Assembly: GCF_001634625.1 (NCBI RefSeq)
Contig: NZ_LRSE01000012.1
Location: 1 to 64,000 of the forward strand
DNA length: 64,000 nucleotides
Direction of reading: 5' to 3'
Origin: Croceicoccus bisphenolivorans
Lineage (GTDB): Bacteria; Pseudomonadota; Alphaproteobacteria; Sphingomonadales; Sphingomonadaceae
Below the pieces are notes generated by a model. That model was not told the DNA's origin. It searched no databases and saw only the letters and a list, made by a program, of their open reading frames with translations. Below, in pieces: positions 8,778 through 16,911 of the stretch. The position numbers and the translations under genes are program-made. Within the stretch, counting starts at the first letter, position 1. The number at the start of each line of letters is the position of its first letter.

Positions 8778-8792
8778 GGGGCAAGGCGCGAA

Positions 8793-8951
8793 ATGCTGAT
8801 ATCGCTTGCGCTGGCCCTGCTTACTGCCGGCGCGGTCATGATCACCCGAAGGGGCACATCTCGTGATCGGGTGGCGCATCGCATCCGTCAGTTAGCCGGA
8901 TATGTCGTACTGCTTTGCGGCGTGCTGATCGTCATCGTCGAGATCAGCTAG
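8793..8951 (+). CDS. Small two-helix membrane protein
   Basis: A 52-residue frame 15 nt after tatA. It has an N-terminal helix (LISLALALLTAGAVMI), a basic loop (TRRGTSRDRVAHRIRQ) and a second helix (GYVVLLCGVLIVIVEI). Function unknown. It ends shortly before a strong inverted repeat, consistent with being the last gene of the permease-tatA unit. Confidence 0.5.
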   Translation: MLISLALALLTAGAVMITRRGTSRDRVAHRIRQLAGYVVLLCGVLIVIVEIS

Positions 8952-8968
8952 CCAGCGACGGGGCTGGA

Positions 8969-9001
8969 ATGCGGAGGGCGAGAAAAGACCACCCTCCGCA
9001 T
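8969..9001. terminator. Inverted repeat between convergent genes, probable bidirectional terminator
   Basis: ATGCGGAGGG (8969-8978) and CCCTCCGCAT (8992-9001) form a perfect 10-bp stem with a 13-nt loop containing AGAAAAGACC. It sits exactly between the end of the plus-strand permease unit (8951) and the end of the minus-strand gene at 9011. The T-tract is weak on both sides, so termination efficiency is uncertain. Confidence 0.6.
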
Positions 9002-9010
9002 CTTCGTCGA

Positions 9011-9313
9011 TCAGCCACCGTAGGCGAACGCGATGCCTACGATCGGGCCAACGACCAGTACTACGAACAGCACTGCATTAAGCAGATCGCGCGGCTTAAA
9101 CCTTTCGAGCTGTTCGCGCTTGAAGGCGACGTACTGACCAGCAAGGCGGTCCTCACTTGCGATCAGCGCCTGGTCCATGGCGGAAAGCCTTTTGCGGAAG
9201 ATCAACAGAAGTTCGCCCAGTTCCTGGTCGGAGAGGTCGGGGTATCGTGCGAGCAGTTCTTCGGCGCGCGCACGCGGTTCGGCCCCGGCGGGGACCGCGT
9301 TCGTATTTATCAT
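9011..9313 (-). CDS. Small C-terminally anchored membrane protein
   Basis: A 100-residue protein with a charged helical N-terminal part ('PRARAEELLARYPDLSDQEL...') and one C-terminal transmembrane helix ('LLNAVLFVVLVVGPIVGIAFAYGG'). The topology suggests a cytoplasmic domain anchored by its tail. Family not recognised. It follows corA and a putative secreted protein on the same strand. Confidence 0.6.
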   Translation of the reverse strand: MINTNAVPAGAEPRARAEELLARYPDLSDQELGELLLIFRKRLSAMDQALIASEDRLAGQYVAFKREQLERFKPRDLLNAVLFVVLVVGPIVGIAFAYGG

Positions 9314-9369
9314 TGGTGTAAGTCCTGTCAGAGAGGAAAGCTGGCCGCATATCGGCGCAGGCGTTCGGC

Positions 9370-9714
9370 TCAGCAGGATGGAGGCGCGCGCAGCGGGGGA
9401 CGCAAGTGGTCGGGTGCCGGAAGGCCATTTGGCAGCGATCTGTTGGTCCTTGGCTCAGAACCGGAAGGAAATTCGACAAGCCAGACGGCAACCGGGCAGG
9501 TGTCTGGACCCGAGGTAAGAGGAACGATACGGCAGGCAATCTCCGCCCGGACAGACGTCAGAATACAGTCCATCGCCGAGATTGACGGCGCGGAAATATC
9601 TGTCGGCCCGTGGGCATGCGAACCCTGCGCAGCGGATTCCGGCGCAGCCTGTACCGACTGCATACTGAACAGTAGCAGCGCGAAGGCTAGCAGTGGACGC
9701 AAGGGTCCCGCCAT
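9370..9714 (-). CDS. Putative secreted protein with signal peptide
   Basis: A 114-residue frame if started at ATG 9714 (MAGPLRPLLAFALLLFSMQS, cleavage likely after QA). The mature part is short, Pro/Ser-rich and has four cysteines ('MDCILTSVRAEIACRIVPL', 'GPDTCPVAV', and a terminal Cys). No family recognised. The signal peptide and the tight spacing after corA are the only support; the mature sequence has little predicted structure, so the frame could be non-coding. Confidence 0.4.
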   Translation of the reverse strand: MAGPLRPLLAFALLLFSMQSVQAAPESAAQGSHAHGPTDISAPSISAMDCILTSVRAEIACRIVPLTSGPDTCPVAVWLVEFPSGSEPRTNRSLPNGLPAPDHLRPPLRAPPSC

Positions 9715-9734
9715 CCTGCCATGCGCAAGAAGGA

Positions 9735-10697
9735 TCACAGCCAGCCCAGCTTACGAAAGCGGAACCAAAGCCAGATGCTGGCGGACAGGATCACGAGCAA
9801 GATCGCTGGATAGCCCCACCGGCTCTCAAGCTCGGGCATGAATTCGAAATTCATGCCATAGATACCCGCGATCGCGGTCGGAACCGCAAGAATAGCGGCC
9901 CATGCGGCCAACTGACGCGTGATCGCGTTCTGATTCTGCTGTTCTATCAGAGCACTGGTTTCCATCACCGATCCCAGCACCTCGCGCTGGAGCCTCGTCA
10001 GCGTTTCGGCGCGGCGCACATGGTCGGTCACGTCGCGGAAATAGGGGCGCATGTCGTGCCCGATGGTCGGCAGCTCGAGATGGGCGAGTTTGGCGCAAAC
10101 CTCTTCCATCGGAACGAGCTGTCGCTGGAGGCGCAGCAACTGGCGGCGCATGGAAAACACCTCGCGCGTATGCTCCCGGTCCAATCCACCATCGAGCGCT
10201 CGCTCCTCAAAATGATCGAGCTTCTCGCCGATCCGATCGAGCGGCGGGAAATAGCCGTCAATCACGAGATCGAGCACTGCGTGCAGCACATAGTCCGGCC
10301 CTTGCGCGAGGAGAGTGGGCTCCTCTTCGATCCTTTCGCGAAGGCTGGCGTGTCCTTCGCTCGCCCCCAGCCGCACCGTAACAACGAAATCTTCGCCAAG
10401 GAAGAACGAGGTCGCGCCGTACGAGATTTGCTCTTCGCCCAGCGTGAGAGTTCGTGCCTTGAGAAACAATTGCCGGCCATAGACTTCCAGTTTCGGAAGG
10501 CCTGACATCGAGCGAGCGTCTTCCACCGACAGGGCGTGGAGTCCATATCGCTCAGCCACTTTCTGCAGTTCGTCCGCACTTGGCTCAAACAGTCCGATCC
10601 ATTCAAATGCGCCCGTTTCGTTCGTTAGGGGCCTGTTGAAATCGACCTCATGAAAGCGCCGGCCGTCACGATAGGAATAGGCGGCAATAATGGTCAT
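9735..10697 (-). CDS. corA: CorA-type magnesium/divalent cation transporter
   Basis: A 320-residue protein with a large cytoplasmic alpha/beta and long-helix domain and two C-terminal transmembrane helices. The signature 'YGMNFEFMPEL' is present (GMN about residues 281-283, end of the first helix), followed by 'GYPAILLVILSASIWLWFRF'. The pentamer conducts Mg2+ (also Co2+/Ni2+ in some members) across the inner membrane. Divergent from the SLC13-like transporter gene with about 150 nt between. Confidence 0.93.
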   Translation of the reverse strand: MTIIAAYSYRDGRRFHEVDFNRPLTNETGAFEWIGLFEPSADELQKVAERYGLHALSVEDARSMSGLPKLEVYGRQLFLKARTLTLGEEQISYGATSFFLGEDFVVTVRLGASEGHASLRERIEEEPTLLAQGPDYVLHAVLDLVIDGYFPPLDRIGEKLDHFEERALDGGLDREHTREVFSMRRQLLRLQRQLVPMEEVCAKLAHLELPTIGHDMRPYFRDVTDHVRRAETLTRLQREVLGSVMETSALIEQQNQNAITRQLAAWAAILAVPTAIAGIYGMNFEFMPELESRWGYPAILLVILSASIWLWFRFRKLGWL

Positions 10698-10847
10698 TGA
10701 ATGATCGGCAGTCCTTGCAGGAGCATCACAGGCTTAGACTGCTCATTTCGCCGATCAAGCGACAAATCGTGGATTTGATTCCACCACCGAAGATTTTGCT
10801 AGGCAGTTGCACGAAAAACGACCACGTCTGGTGTGATACGACCACCT

Positions 10848-12653
10848 ATGAGGCGGCATATGATCGCTTTGCCCGACACGATCGTTCCTTTTGTCGTCGG
10901 CCTGGGCCTCCTTGGCCTCCTTCTCGCATTTGCTTTCGAACTCCGCTCGCCCGAAGTGACAGCGCTGGGCGCGGCTGCCCTGCTTCTTGCGCTCGGTATC
11001 ATCTCTACCGATGACCTTCTGGCTGCCGTGGGCAATCCGGCGCCGCTGAGCATAGCGGGGATGTTCATCGTGTCGGCTTCGCTGGTTCGAACGGGTTTGC
11101 TGGAGCTTCTGGCGTCGAAGATCACCGCAAGGGCGCGCAGTTCCCCGCGTAGCGCGGTCGCCCTGCTGCTTGTGCTGGTCGCATGCCTGTCCGCTTTCAC
11201 CAACAACACGCCGCTGGTCATGATGATGCTGCCGGTCGGTATCCTGCTGGCGCGGCAATTGGACGAACCACCTTCGCGTATCCTGATGCCGATTTCGTTC
11301 GCCGCGATCCTCGGCGGTACCTGCACGATGATCGGGACTTCCACCAATCTTCTCGTCGGTGGTGTGGCGAGCCAGGCGGGCCTTGCCCCTTTCAGCATCT
11401 TCGAGATCACCCCGGTGGGACTGACCACTGCCTGCGCGGGCCTGGTCTACCTTGTGCTGGCGCGCGTCCGTCTGCCTGCGCGGGTTTCTTTTTCGGATCA
11501 CGGCGCGCAGCAGGGCACGCGGCGATACACGGTTTCCGTCGCCATCGGCGAAAACTCTCCGCTGATCGGAAAACCCGCGCTCTCGGCTGCCAGCTTCAAT
11601 CGTGGCGGCAGGCGCCTCGTCGATATCATGCGCGGCGGTGTATCTTGCGGGGCAGATCTGGACGATCTCATGCTGGAAGCTGGCGACATTGCGATCCTGC
11701 GGTGCTCCACTGACGAGATCCTGACGATCAACGAAGGTCGCCAGATGCAATTGGCAGGCAAGTTCGGCGAGCCCGAGATGATCGTCCAGACAACCCGCAC
11801 CACGGTCATTTCCGAAGCGCTGGTACTTCCCGACGCGCAGGTCGTGGGTCACCGGGTGTCCAGCCTGTCGCTCCGCGAACGCTATGGCGTATTGCCGATT
11901 GCGCTGCACCGGCGGGGTAGCAATGTGCCCGGCAGGTTTGAGGATGCAATGCTGGAAGCCGGCGACATGCTGCTTTTCGAGGGCGAGCGGGCGGATCTCG
12001 ACCGGATGATGGCGGGCGAAAACCTGCTCGATCTGGCAGAACCCAAGGCGCGCGCCTTCCGACCCGGCAGGGCGCCTGTTGCGCTGGCGGTCCTCTTGGC
12101 GATTGTCGTGGGCGCAGCCTTCGACATCCTGCCGCTGCCCGCACTGGTTACCATGGGTGTGGCGCTCGTGCTTGTCACCGGCTGCATCGAGCCGGACGAG
12201 GCGTTTGCCTCGGTCGACTGGCGGATCATCGCGCTGGTAGTGGCGATGTTGGCGATCGGCACCGCGCTCGACAGGGCGGGGCTGGTCGAGGCGGCCGTCG
12301 ATTTCGCCACGCCTTTGCTCGGTGGATTTGCACCTTGGGTGGCGCTTGTCGCGATCTACCTGCTCAGCCTGCTTCTGACGGAACTCGTCACGAACAACGC
12401 GGTAGCAGTAGTGGTGACTCCTCTGGCTATAACCCTGGCCGAAGCGATCGGTAGCCATCCGCGCCCATTCGTGATCGCCGTCATGTTTGCCGCGAGCGCC
12501 AGTTTCCTGACCCCGATCGGGTACCAGACCAACACGCTGGTCTACGGCGCGGGAGGTTATCGCTTTGGCGATTACGCGCGTTTCGGCTTCCCGCTCACCA
12601 TATTTGTCGCGCTGGCAACGCTTACTGCAATTTCAATTTTCTGGGAGCTTTAA
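10848..12653 (+). CDS. SLC13/DASS-like permease with two central RCK_C domains
   Basis: A 601-residue transporter. Hydrophobic helices occupy about residues 10-200 and 405-600, each half with a conserved hairpin motif ('AFTNNTPLVMMMLPV' and 'TELVTNNAVAVVVTPLA') as in the ion-transporter/DASS superfamily. Between them lie two TrkA_C/RCK_C domains, ending 'LEAGDIAILRC' and 'LEAGDMLLFEGE', which probably bind a regulatory ligand. Substrate may be sulfate or a dicarboxylate, but cannot be read. Alternative starts at 10833 (GTG) and 10860 (ATG) are possible; no good ribosome binding site settles this. Confidence 0.85.
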   Translation: MRRHMIALPDTIVPFVVGLGLLGLLLAFAFELRSPEVTALGAAALLLALGIISTDDLLAAVGNPAPLSIAGMFIVSASLVRTGLLELLASKITARARSSPRSAVALLLVLVACLSAFTNNTPLVMMMLPVGILLARQLDEPPSRILMPISFAAILGGTCTMIGTSTNLLVGGVASQAGLAPFSIFEITPVGLTTACAGLVYLVLARVRLPARVSFSDHGAQQGTRRYTVSVAIGENSPLIGKPALSAASFNRGGRRLVDIMRGGVSCGADLDDLMLEAGDIAILRCSTDEILTINEGRQMQLAGKFGEPEMIVQTTRTTVISEALVLPDAQVVGHRVSSLSLRERYGVLPIALHRRGSNVPGRFEDAMLEAGDMLLFEGERADLDRMMAGENLLDLAEPKARAFRPGRAPVALAVLLAIVVGAAFDILPLPALVTMGVALVLVTGCIEPDEAFASVDWRIIALVVAMLAIGTALDRAGLVEAAVDFATPLLGGFAPWVALVAIYLLSLLLTELVTNNAVAVVVTPLAITLAEAIGSHPRPFVIAVMFAASASFLTPIGYQTNTLVYGAGGYRFGDYARFGFPLTIFVALATLTAISIFWEL

Positions 12654-13032
12654 TGTCATTGGGAATAAGTCAACGCACGGATGCAGATTGCGGTTCCGCT
12701 AGAGTCAATCGCTGCTCATTTGATGAGCGAATTTCGGGATGTGCGGCAAACCCGTTAGAGACAGAAATTAGTGCGCGGAGATGCTGTCAGGGCTGATCCG
12801 GACGAACGGCGGCTTTCGGGAAGATTTTGCGCGAGTTCGAACGGCTGAAATTGGGGCGCATAGCTGACGCATCAGTTCATGCGATAGAACGTCCGCTATC
12901 CCGTTATCGCGCCCTAATACCTGCCGTTCCGGTTCGTCCGACATTTCGGCCAATCAAAATACACCAACTTGATGTCCGCTATTGGGCAACCGAGAATCCG
13001 CCTCTAGTGACCGAAAGGGGCGCGAAGCGGAC
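12654..13032. other. Gene-poor stretch with short repeats
   Basis: I see no convincing gene in these 379 bases. CGTCCGCTATC near 12889 and TGTCCGCTATT near 12971 are near-direct repeats, and AAGCGGAC near 13024 is their inverted partner, so a GTCCGCT...AGCGGAC hairpin is possible. Two frames of about 60 codons (12768-12953 minus, 12827-13036 plus) lack ribosome binding sites and recognisable content. Confidence 0.4.
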
Positions 13033-13293
13033 CTAGTCCAACGCCTCCCGCAACACCAAGATGGCAGCCGCCTCGAGCAGCGCTGACGCATCAGCCAACT
13101 GCTCCCGCATTGCGACGATCACAACCGGATCGCAGGCGGTCGACGCGAGAGCCGCAGTCGTACTGAGATCCTCAAGAACCCCGGCAAATCGGGAAAGCAG
13201 CGCCCCTGCCAGGTCTTCAGCGTCGTCCATGGCAAGGGGTAGTGCGAGACCTGTCAGGACAAGTCCAGTCGCAGCTTTCGTACGGAATGCCAA
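13033..13293 (-). CDS. Small Ala/Leu-rich helical protein, TTG start, coupled to XRE regulator
   Basis: The XRE gene stops with TAG at 13295-13297 and a TTG at 13293 opens an 86-codon frame one base later, in another frame. The product starts (M)AFRTKAATGLVLTGLALPL and is rich in Ala, Leu and acid residues ('DDAEDLAGALLSRFAGVLEDL', 'LLEAAAILVLREALD'), probably helical. It contains one Cys ('ACDPVVIVAMREQL'). No family recognised. The tight spacing suggests translational coupling, so it may be a partner of the regulator, but the weak start codon leaves doubt. Confidence 0.5.
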   Translation of the reverse strand: MAFRTKAATGLVLTGLALPLAMDDAEDLAGALLSRFAGVLEDLSTTAALASTACDPVVIVAMREQLADASALLEAAAILVLREALD

Positions 13294-13294
13294 C

Positions 13295-13498
13295 CTAGTC
13301 GAGGAGCTCACCGGTCCGCACGCCGAGCGGCCCAGCCAGCTTCTCGACAACCGTGACGGTGGGGTTCCTGCGCCCCCGCTCGATATCGCTGACATATGTG
13401 CGGTGGATCCCGGCACGGTCGGCATAATCCTCCTGGCTCCAGCCCTTCGCCTCGCGAAGCCGACGAACATTTTTGCCAAGGCGGGTGCAGATATCCAC
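13295..13498 (-). CDS. XRE-family HTH transcriptional regulator (single domain)
   Basis: A 67-residue protein that is almost entirely a lambda-repressor-like helix-turn-helix: 'LGKNVRRLREAKGWSQEDYADRAGIHRTYVSDIERGRRNPTV' followed by 'VEKLAGPLGVRTGELLD'. Such Cro/C-protein-like regulators bind operators as dimers and often control restriction-modification, toxin or phage genes. It is divergent from the membrane-protein pair at 13617 with 118 nt between, and may regulate both itself and them. Confidence 0.85.
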   Translation of the reverse strand: MDICTRLGKNVRRLREAKGWSQEDYADRAGIHRTYVSDIERGRRNPTVTVVEKLAGPLGVRTGELLD

Positions 13499-13616
13499 GC
13501 GCGAACAAAGAGCGCGATGTCGCCGATTGATCTACAGACGATCAGTGACATTGCGCTTGACTGTTGCGACACACGAAGCCTTCATGACGTTACTGATCGT
13601 CGACATGGAGGGCGGG

Positions 13617-14276
13617 ATGAACGATAGTGTAGTGGAGAATTGGGAGGGGCCGGATGCACCACGCCGGGTCAGCGTCGGGCTGAGTATCGGCATCGCACTG
13701 GCGCCGTTCATCTTTGGCTGGTTCCTGCTGCGCGAGGGATACAGCACGCTGGCCCGCGCGGTCGGACTCGGCTGGCTCGGCTTCTTCGCACTGGGTTATG
13801 TGGCGGGTCTTGCAGCACCCGAGGGTGAGACTGTTGCTGCACAAGAACGCCGCACGCAGGCAGCGGTCGCCGAAGCGCCGATGGGAGCCTCGACGGCAGC
13901 GGCAGCGGAGCCGGCAGCCGCAATACAAACGCCAAAATCCACGCCGCGACCCGGTCGCCTGCCCGGCGAACCCGACTGCACTCTGACCAGCGAGACGCCG
14001 GGCTGGGATATGGTGAAGGCCAACGCCATCCTGACCGCGGAACGCTACGCGATCCACCATAACCCGAAGGCGACCTTCGGCAATGCCGATGGCAAGCCCG
14101 TCTTCCAGATCGATGGCGCCTACAAGGGCAAGTACACGCTGATCCTCTCGAACGATCAGGTGGCGCTGGCGCAGCTGGTCCCGCTGTTCGACTTCTGCAC
14201 GCCTGCCGACCAGCTCGATCCCGAAGGCGACCTCTGGAAGGTGGTGCTGGCCAAATTGAACGGGGAGCCCTTCTGA
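13617..14276 (+). CDS. Membrane protein with Ala/Pro-rich linker and C-terminal domain
   Basis: A 219-residue protein; ATG 13617 has GGAG 6 nt upstream. Two hydrophobic helices lie near the N-terminus ('VGLSIGIALAPFIFGWFLL', 'GLGWLGFFALGYVAGLAA'), then an Ala/Pro-rich linker (about 75-125) and a C-terminal domain of about 95 residues with two cysteines ('PDCTLTSETPGWD', 'FDFCTPADQLDPEG'). Its stop and the next start overlap as TGATG, so both are probably cotranslated. Family not recognised. Confidence 0.65.
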   Translation: MNDSVVENWEGPDAPRRVSVGLSIGIALAPFIFGWFLLREGYSTLARAVGLGWLGFFALGYVAGLAAPEGETVAAQERRTQAAVAEAPMGASTAAAAEPAAAIQTPKSTPRPGRLPGEPDCTLTSETPGWDMVKANAILTAERYAIHHNPKATFGNADGKPVFQIDGAYKGKYTLILSNDQVALAQLVPLFDFCTPADQLDPEGDLWKVVLAKLNGEPF

Positions 14277-14941
14277 TGACCCCTGCCGCTACACGCCCGA
14301 TGAGCGGGCTTCGCATCGCCTTCCTCACCATCGCCATGGTCCTGCTGCTGATGACGCTGGCCGCCAAAACCTGGCTTGCCACCGCGATCGTCGTGATCGC
14401 CATCGCGTTTGTCGCACCATGGCCATTCCTCTTCGAGACCGGTGCCGATGGACTGCGGCGGACGAGGGGTGACCTTATCCGGCTTCGCAAATGGATGGGG
14501 CGGATCGCAGTGCTGCTGGCGGTCGTGGCGCTTTTTGCGATGTCGTCAGCGTGGTCGGACACGCCCGAAGGCAAGGCCGCGATGGCGAAGCATGATCAGG
14601 AACGCCGCATCGAGCAGGCCATGGACGAAGCCCGCGAACGCGCGGAGACAGCAAAAGAGCAGGCTGCGGCAGATGAAGAAGCCCGCAGCGGTCTTCACTG
14701 CCTCAGCAAGTGGGATGGGTCGTTTCCCGCACTCGTCAACGCGGTCGAGCCAACCATGCGCAATCCGGATTCGTTCGAGCACATCGAGACCCGGATCACG
14801 CGACGTGACAGCGATGGCAACCACAACGTCCTGATGTCCTTCCGCGCCCAGAACGGGTTCGGCGGCATGAACGTCGAGAGCGCCTTCGCGCTGGTCCGGG
14901 GCAGCGACTGCCGGATGCTCGAATGGCGGATCATGGGATGA
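14276..14941 (+). CDS. Membrane protein with coiled coil and C-terminal domain
   Basis: A 221-residue protein. Two or three N-terminal helices ('IAFLTIAMVLLLMTLAAKTW', 'LATAIVVIAIAFVAPWPFLF', 'IAVLLAVVALFAMSSAW') precede a charged, probably coiled-coil segment ('QERRIEQAMDEARERAE') and a C-terminal domain with 'AVEPTMRNPDSFEHIETRI' and 'VLMSFRAQNGFGGMNV', a pattern I have seen in uncharacterised proteins of variable context. It shares one base with the upstream gene and is convergent with the terminase gene. Cellular role unknown. Confidence 0.65.
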   Translation: MTPAATRPMSGLRIAFLTIAMVLLLMTLAAKTWLATAIVVIAIAFVAPWPFLFETGADGLRRTRGDLIRLRKWMGRIAVLLAVVALFAMSSAWSDTPEGKAAMAKHDQERRIEQAMDEARERAETAKEQAAADEEARSGLHCLSKWDGSFPALVNAVEPTMRNPDSFEHIETRITRRDSDGNHNVLMSFRAQNGFGGMNVESAFALVRGSDCRMLEWRIMG

Positions 14942-14992
14942 ACGGTGCGCCCTGCAGGTTTGACAATCAATCGTCTGAGATCAAACGCACCA

Positions 14993-16474
14993 TCAGCCCC
15001 GCCGCCGCGACGCGCCCGGCGGGCGATTGCGGTTCCCCTGAGGACGTTTGCGGGCGGGACGTTCATGCGGAACATCCCTGCGCATCTTCCGCTGGAACCA
15101 GTCGAGCGCCTGGCTGGTCGAGTCGACCTGATCGTCATGCCGCAGGTTCGGAAAGCCCAGCAGTTCCTCGAGGTAGGCGGACAGCCAGGACGCCTCTCGC
15201 GGCAAAATGATCTTGCCTGTCTCGAACATCACTGCTCTCGCCTGCATGCGCGCGATCTTCTCGATCCGCGGCCTGATAAGCTGCGGCTTGCACCGACGCG
15301 AGGTGTTGAACAGGTTCTGCCCGATCGCCCGGCCGAGATCGGCATCCTCAATCAGCGTGATGTCTGCTCCCTGTTCGATATGGGTGTTCTCGATCAACCG
15401 GGTCAGACCCGGCGCTTCCATCCTCTCGCGGATGACATTGACGAGATAAATTTCGCCGTCGGCTTCGCCCCAGACAGTGCCCACCGACCAGTCGGCATCG
15501 TCCGACAGCGTCGATGCCGTATCCCAGCTGACCAGCACGGTCTCGAACTCGTCAGGATATTCGTCGCAGTAGCGCAGCCATGCCCGGCGGATGACGACGC
15601 CGTCGTCGGGAACCGGCTGCTGCTGGTATTGCGCGCTGAACGCGGTCGCGCCCATGATCCCCTTCTGGCGTTCAAGTTCAGCCGCGCCCATGCGCGAGGG
15701 CTGGATGAACCCTCCCTTGTTCCGGACGTGGACACGCCCGTTGCCAAGATCCCAGCGTTCCCTCTGCGTCGCGATCGCCGGAATGGTCAGCAGGTCATAG
15801 TCATCCTGCTTCATCATGTGGCCGGCCAGATCCTCTTCATGCAACCGCTGCATCACGCAGATGATCGCGCTCTCCTTCTGGTGGTTGAGACGGGTCGAGA
15901 TCGTGTTGTCCCAGGCATCGTGCACACGCGTGCGCGCGACCTTGGAGAAGATTTCCTGTCCCTTGTTCGGATCGTCGAGGATGATGTAGTCGGCACCGCG
16001 ACCCAGCACACTCCCTTCGATCGAGGTGGCGAGCCGATAGCCGCCCTTCGTGGTCTGCCATTCGAGGGTGCGGTTGTGCACGACCGAACGGCATTCGGGA
16101 AAGCAGCGGCGGAACCAGCCACTGAGCACGATCCGCTGGAACAGCTTGGCCTGCGCCGTGGCGACATCCTGACTGTAGGTCACGCACATGATCCGACGGG
16201 TCGGATCATGGCCGAGGATCCACGCGGCAAAAGCGATGCTCACCGTAATCGTCTTCATCGCGCGCGGCGGCATGTTGATGATCAGCCGCAGGGTCTCACC
16301 CGCCTGCACGGCCAGCAGTTTGGCCGTAATAACCTCGAGGTGCCAGTTCTCCTCGTAGTGCGTGCCCGGTTCGAGTTCCGCCATGACCCGGGCGAGGAAG
16401 GTAAGGTAGTCGTATCGGGTCATGGCGTCCCAGATGTCTTCGGGAAGTTCGACCGGTTCAGGAAGTGCGTTCAT
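14993..16474 (-). CDS. terL: Phage-type terminase large subunit (TerL)
   Basis: A 493-residue protein. The ATPase part has a deviant Walker A 'INMPPRAMKT' (Lys74), a Walker B 'YIILDDP' (about 163-169) and 'ICVMQRLHEEDLAGHM' as in TerL motif III/coupling region. The C-terminal nuclease part has 'LVSWDTAS' (RuvC-like first Asp) and 'FPNLRHDDQVDSTSQALDWF' (late Asp pair). In phages TerL packages DNA into procapsids and cuts concatemers. Its start overlaps the DUF5681 gene by 4 nt. No portal, protease or capsid gene lies nearby, so packaging of its own DNA is not evident. Confidence 0.9.
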   Translation of the reverse strand: MNALPEPVELPEDIWDAMTRYDYLTFLARVMAELEPGTHYEENWHLEVITAKLLAVQAGETLRLIINMPPRAMKTITVSIAFAAWILGHDPTRRIMCVTYSQDVATAQAKLFQRIVLSGWFRRCFPECRSVVHNRTLEWQTTKGGYRLATSIEGSVLGRGADYIILDDPNKGQEIFSKVARTRVHDAWDNTISTRLNHQKESAIICVMQRLHEEDLAGHMMKQDDYDLLTIPAIATQRERWDLGNGRVHVRNKGGFIQPSRMGAAELERQKGIMGATAFSAQYQQQPVPDDGVVIRRAWLRYCDEYPDEFETVLVSWDTASTLSDDADWSVGTVWGEADGEIYLVNVIRERMEAPGLTRLIENTHIEQGADITLIEDADLGRAIGQNLFNTSRRCKPQLIRPRIEKIARMQARAVMFETGKIILPREASWLSAYLEELLGFPNLRHDDQVDSTSQALDWFQRKMRRDVPHERPARKRPQGNRNRPPGASRRRG

Positions 16475-16911
16475 GCTTCATCCCCTGCGTTCGTCGGCAT
16501 GCGGCGCGCGAGGAAGTTCATGACGCTTTCGAGGGGGACGGTGGCCGTGGCATTCTCATTGCTGTCGGTCGCGGTGCCGAGCAGGCGCATCAGCGCAGTG
16601 ATGGCTTTTGCGTCACCGCCCAGCGCCGAGTTCACCATCCGCTTCGCCAGCACTTCCCGCTTCGTGAGCCGAAAGACCTCGTCGCCCTCTCTGATCTGCA
16701 TCTCGGTATCGAGTTCCTTCTCGACATGTTTGAGCATGCTGCGTTCCATCTTCGGACGGCCAGCAGGGTTGCCCGACTGACCGGGCTTGAAGCGGTGGGC
16801 GACCGGCGGATTGCCGGGACCGACCGGCGCGGCATCGACCTGCGGGGAACCGGCGTTCGATGCACCGGCCTTGCGGGTCGAGGTCCGTTTGCGGGCGGGC
16901 GCCTTTGCCAT
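16471..16911 (-). CDS. DUF5681-domain protein, small-terminase-like position
   Basis: A 146-residue basic protein with the DUF5681 signature 'FKPGQSGNPAGRPK' (about residues 41-54) after a Lys/Arg/Ala-rich tail. Such proteins usually sit beside large terminase genes and may act as the DNA-recognition small subunit; this is inferred from position. It overlaps the methyltransferase stop by one base (TGATG) and terL by 4 nt (ATGA), so all three are likely translated in a coupled way. Confidence 0.75.
   Translation of the reverse strand: MAKAPARKRTSTRKAGASNAGSPQVDAAPVGPGNPPVAHRFKPGQSGNPAGRPKMERSMLKHVEKELDTEMQIREGDEVFRLTKREVLAKRMVNSALGGDAKAITALMRLLGTATDSNENATATVPLESVMNFLARRMPTNAGDEA

Noticed and set aside
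10755-12458. 567-codon frame opposite the SLC13-like transporter
   Set aside because: Antisense frame of high-GC DNA with low-complexity Arg/Gln/Asp-rich content; the plus-strand transporter has clear helices and motifs.
12768-13036. Two short frames (minus 12768-12953, plus 12827-13036) in the gap after the SLC13-like gene
   Set aside because: No ribosome binding site, no recognisable content and conflicting overlap; treated as intergenic.
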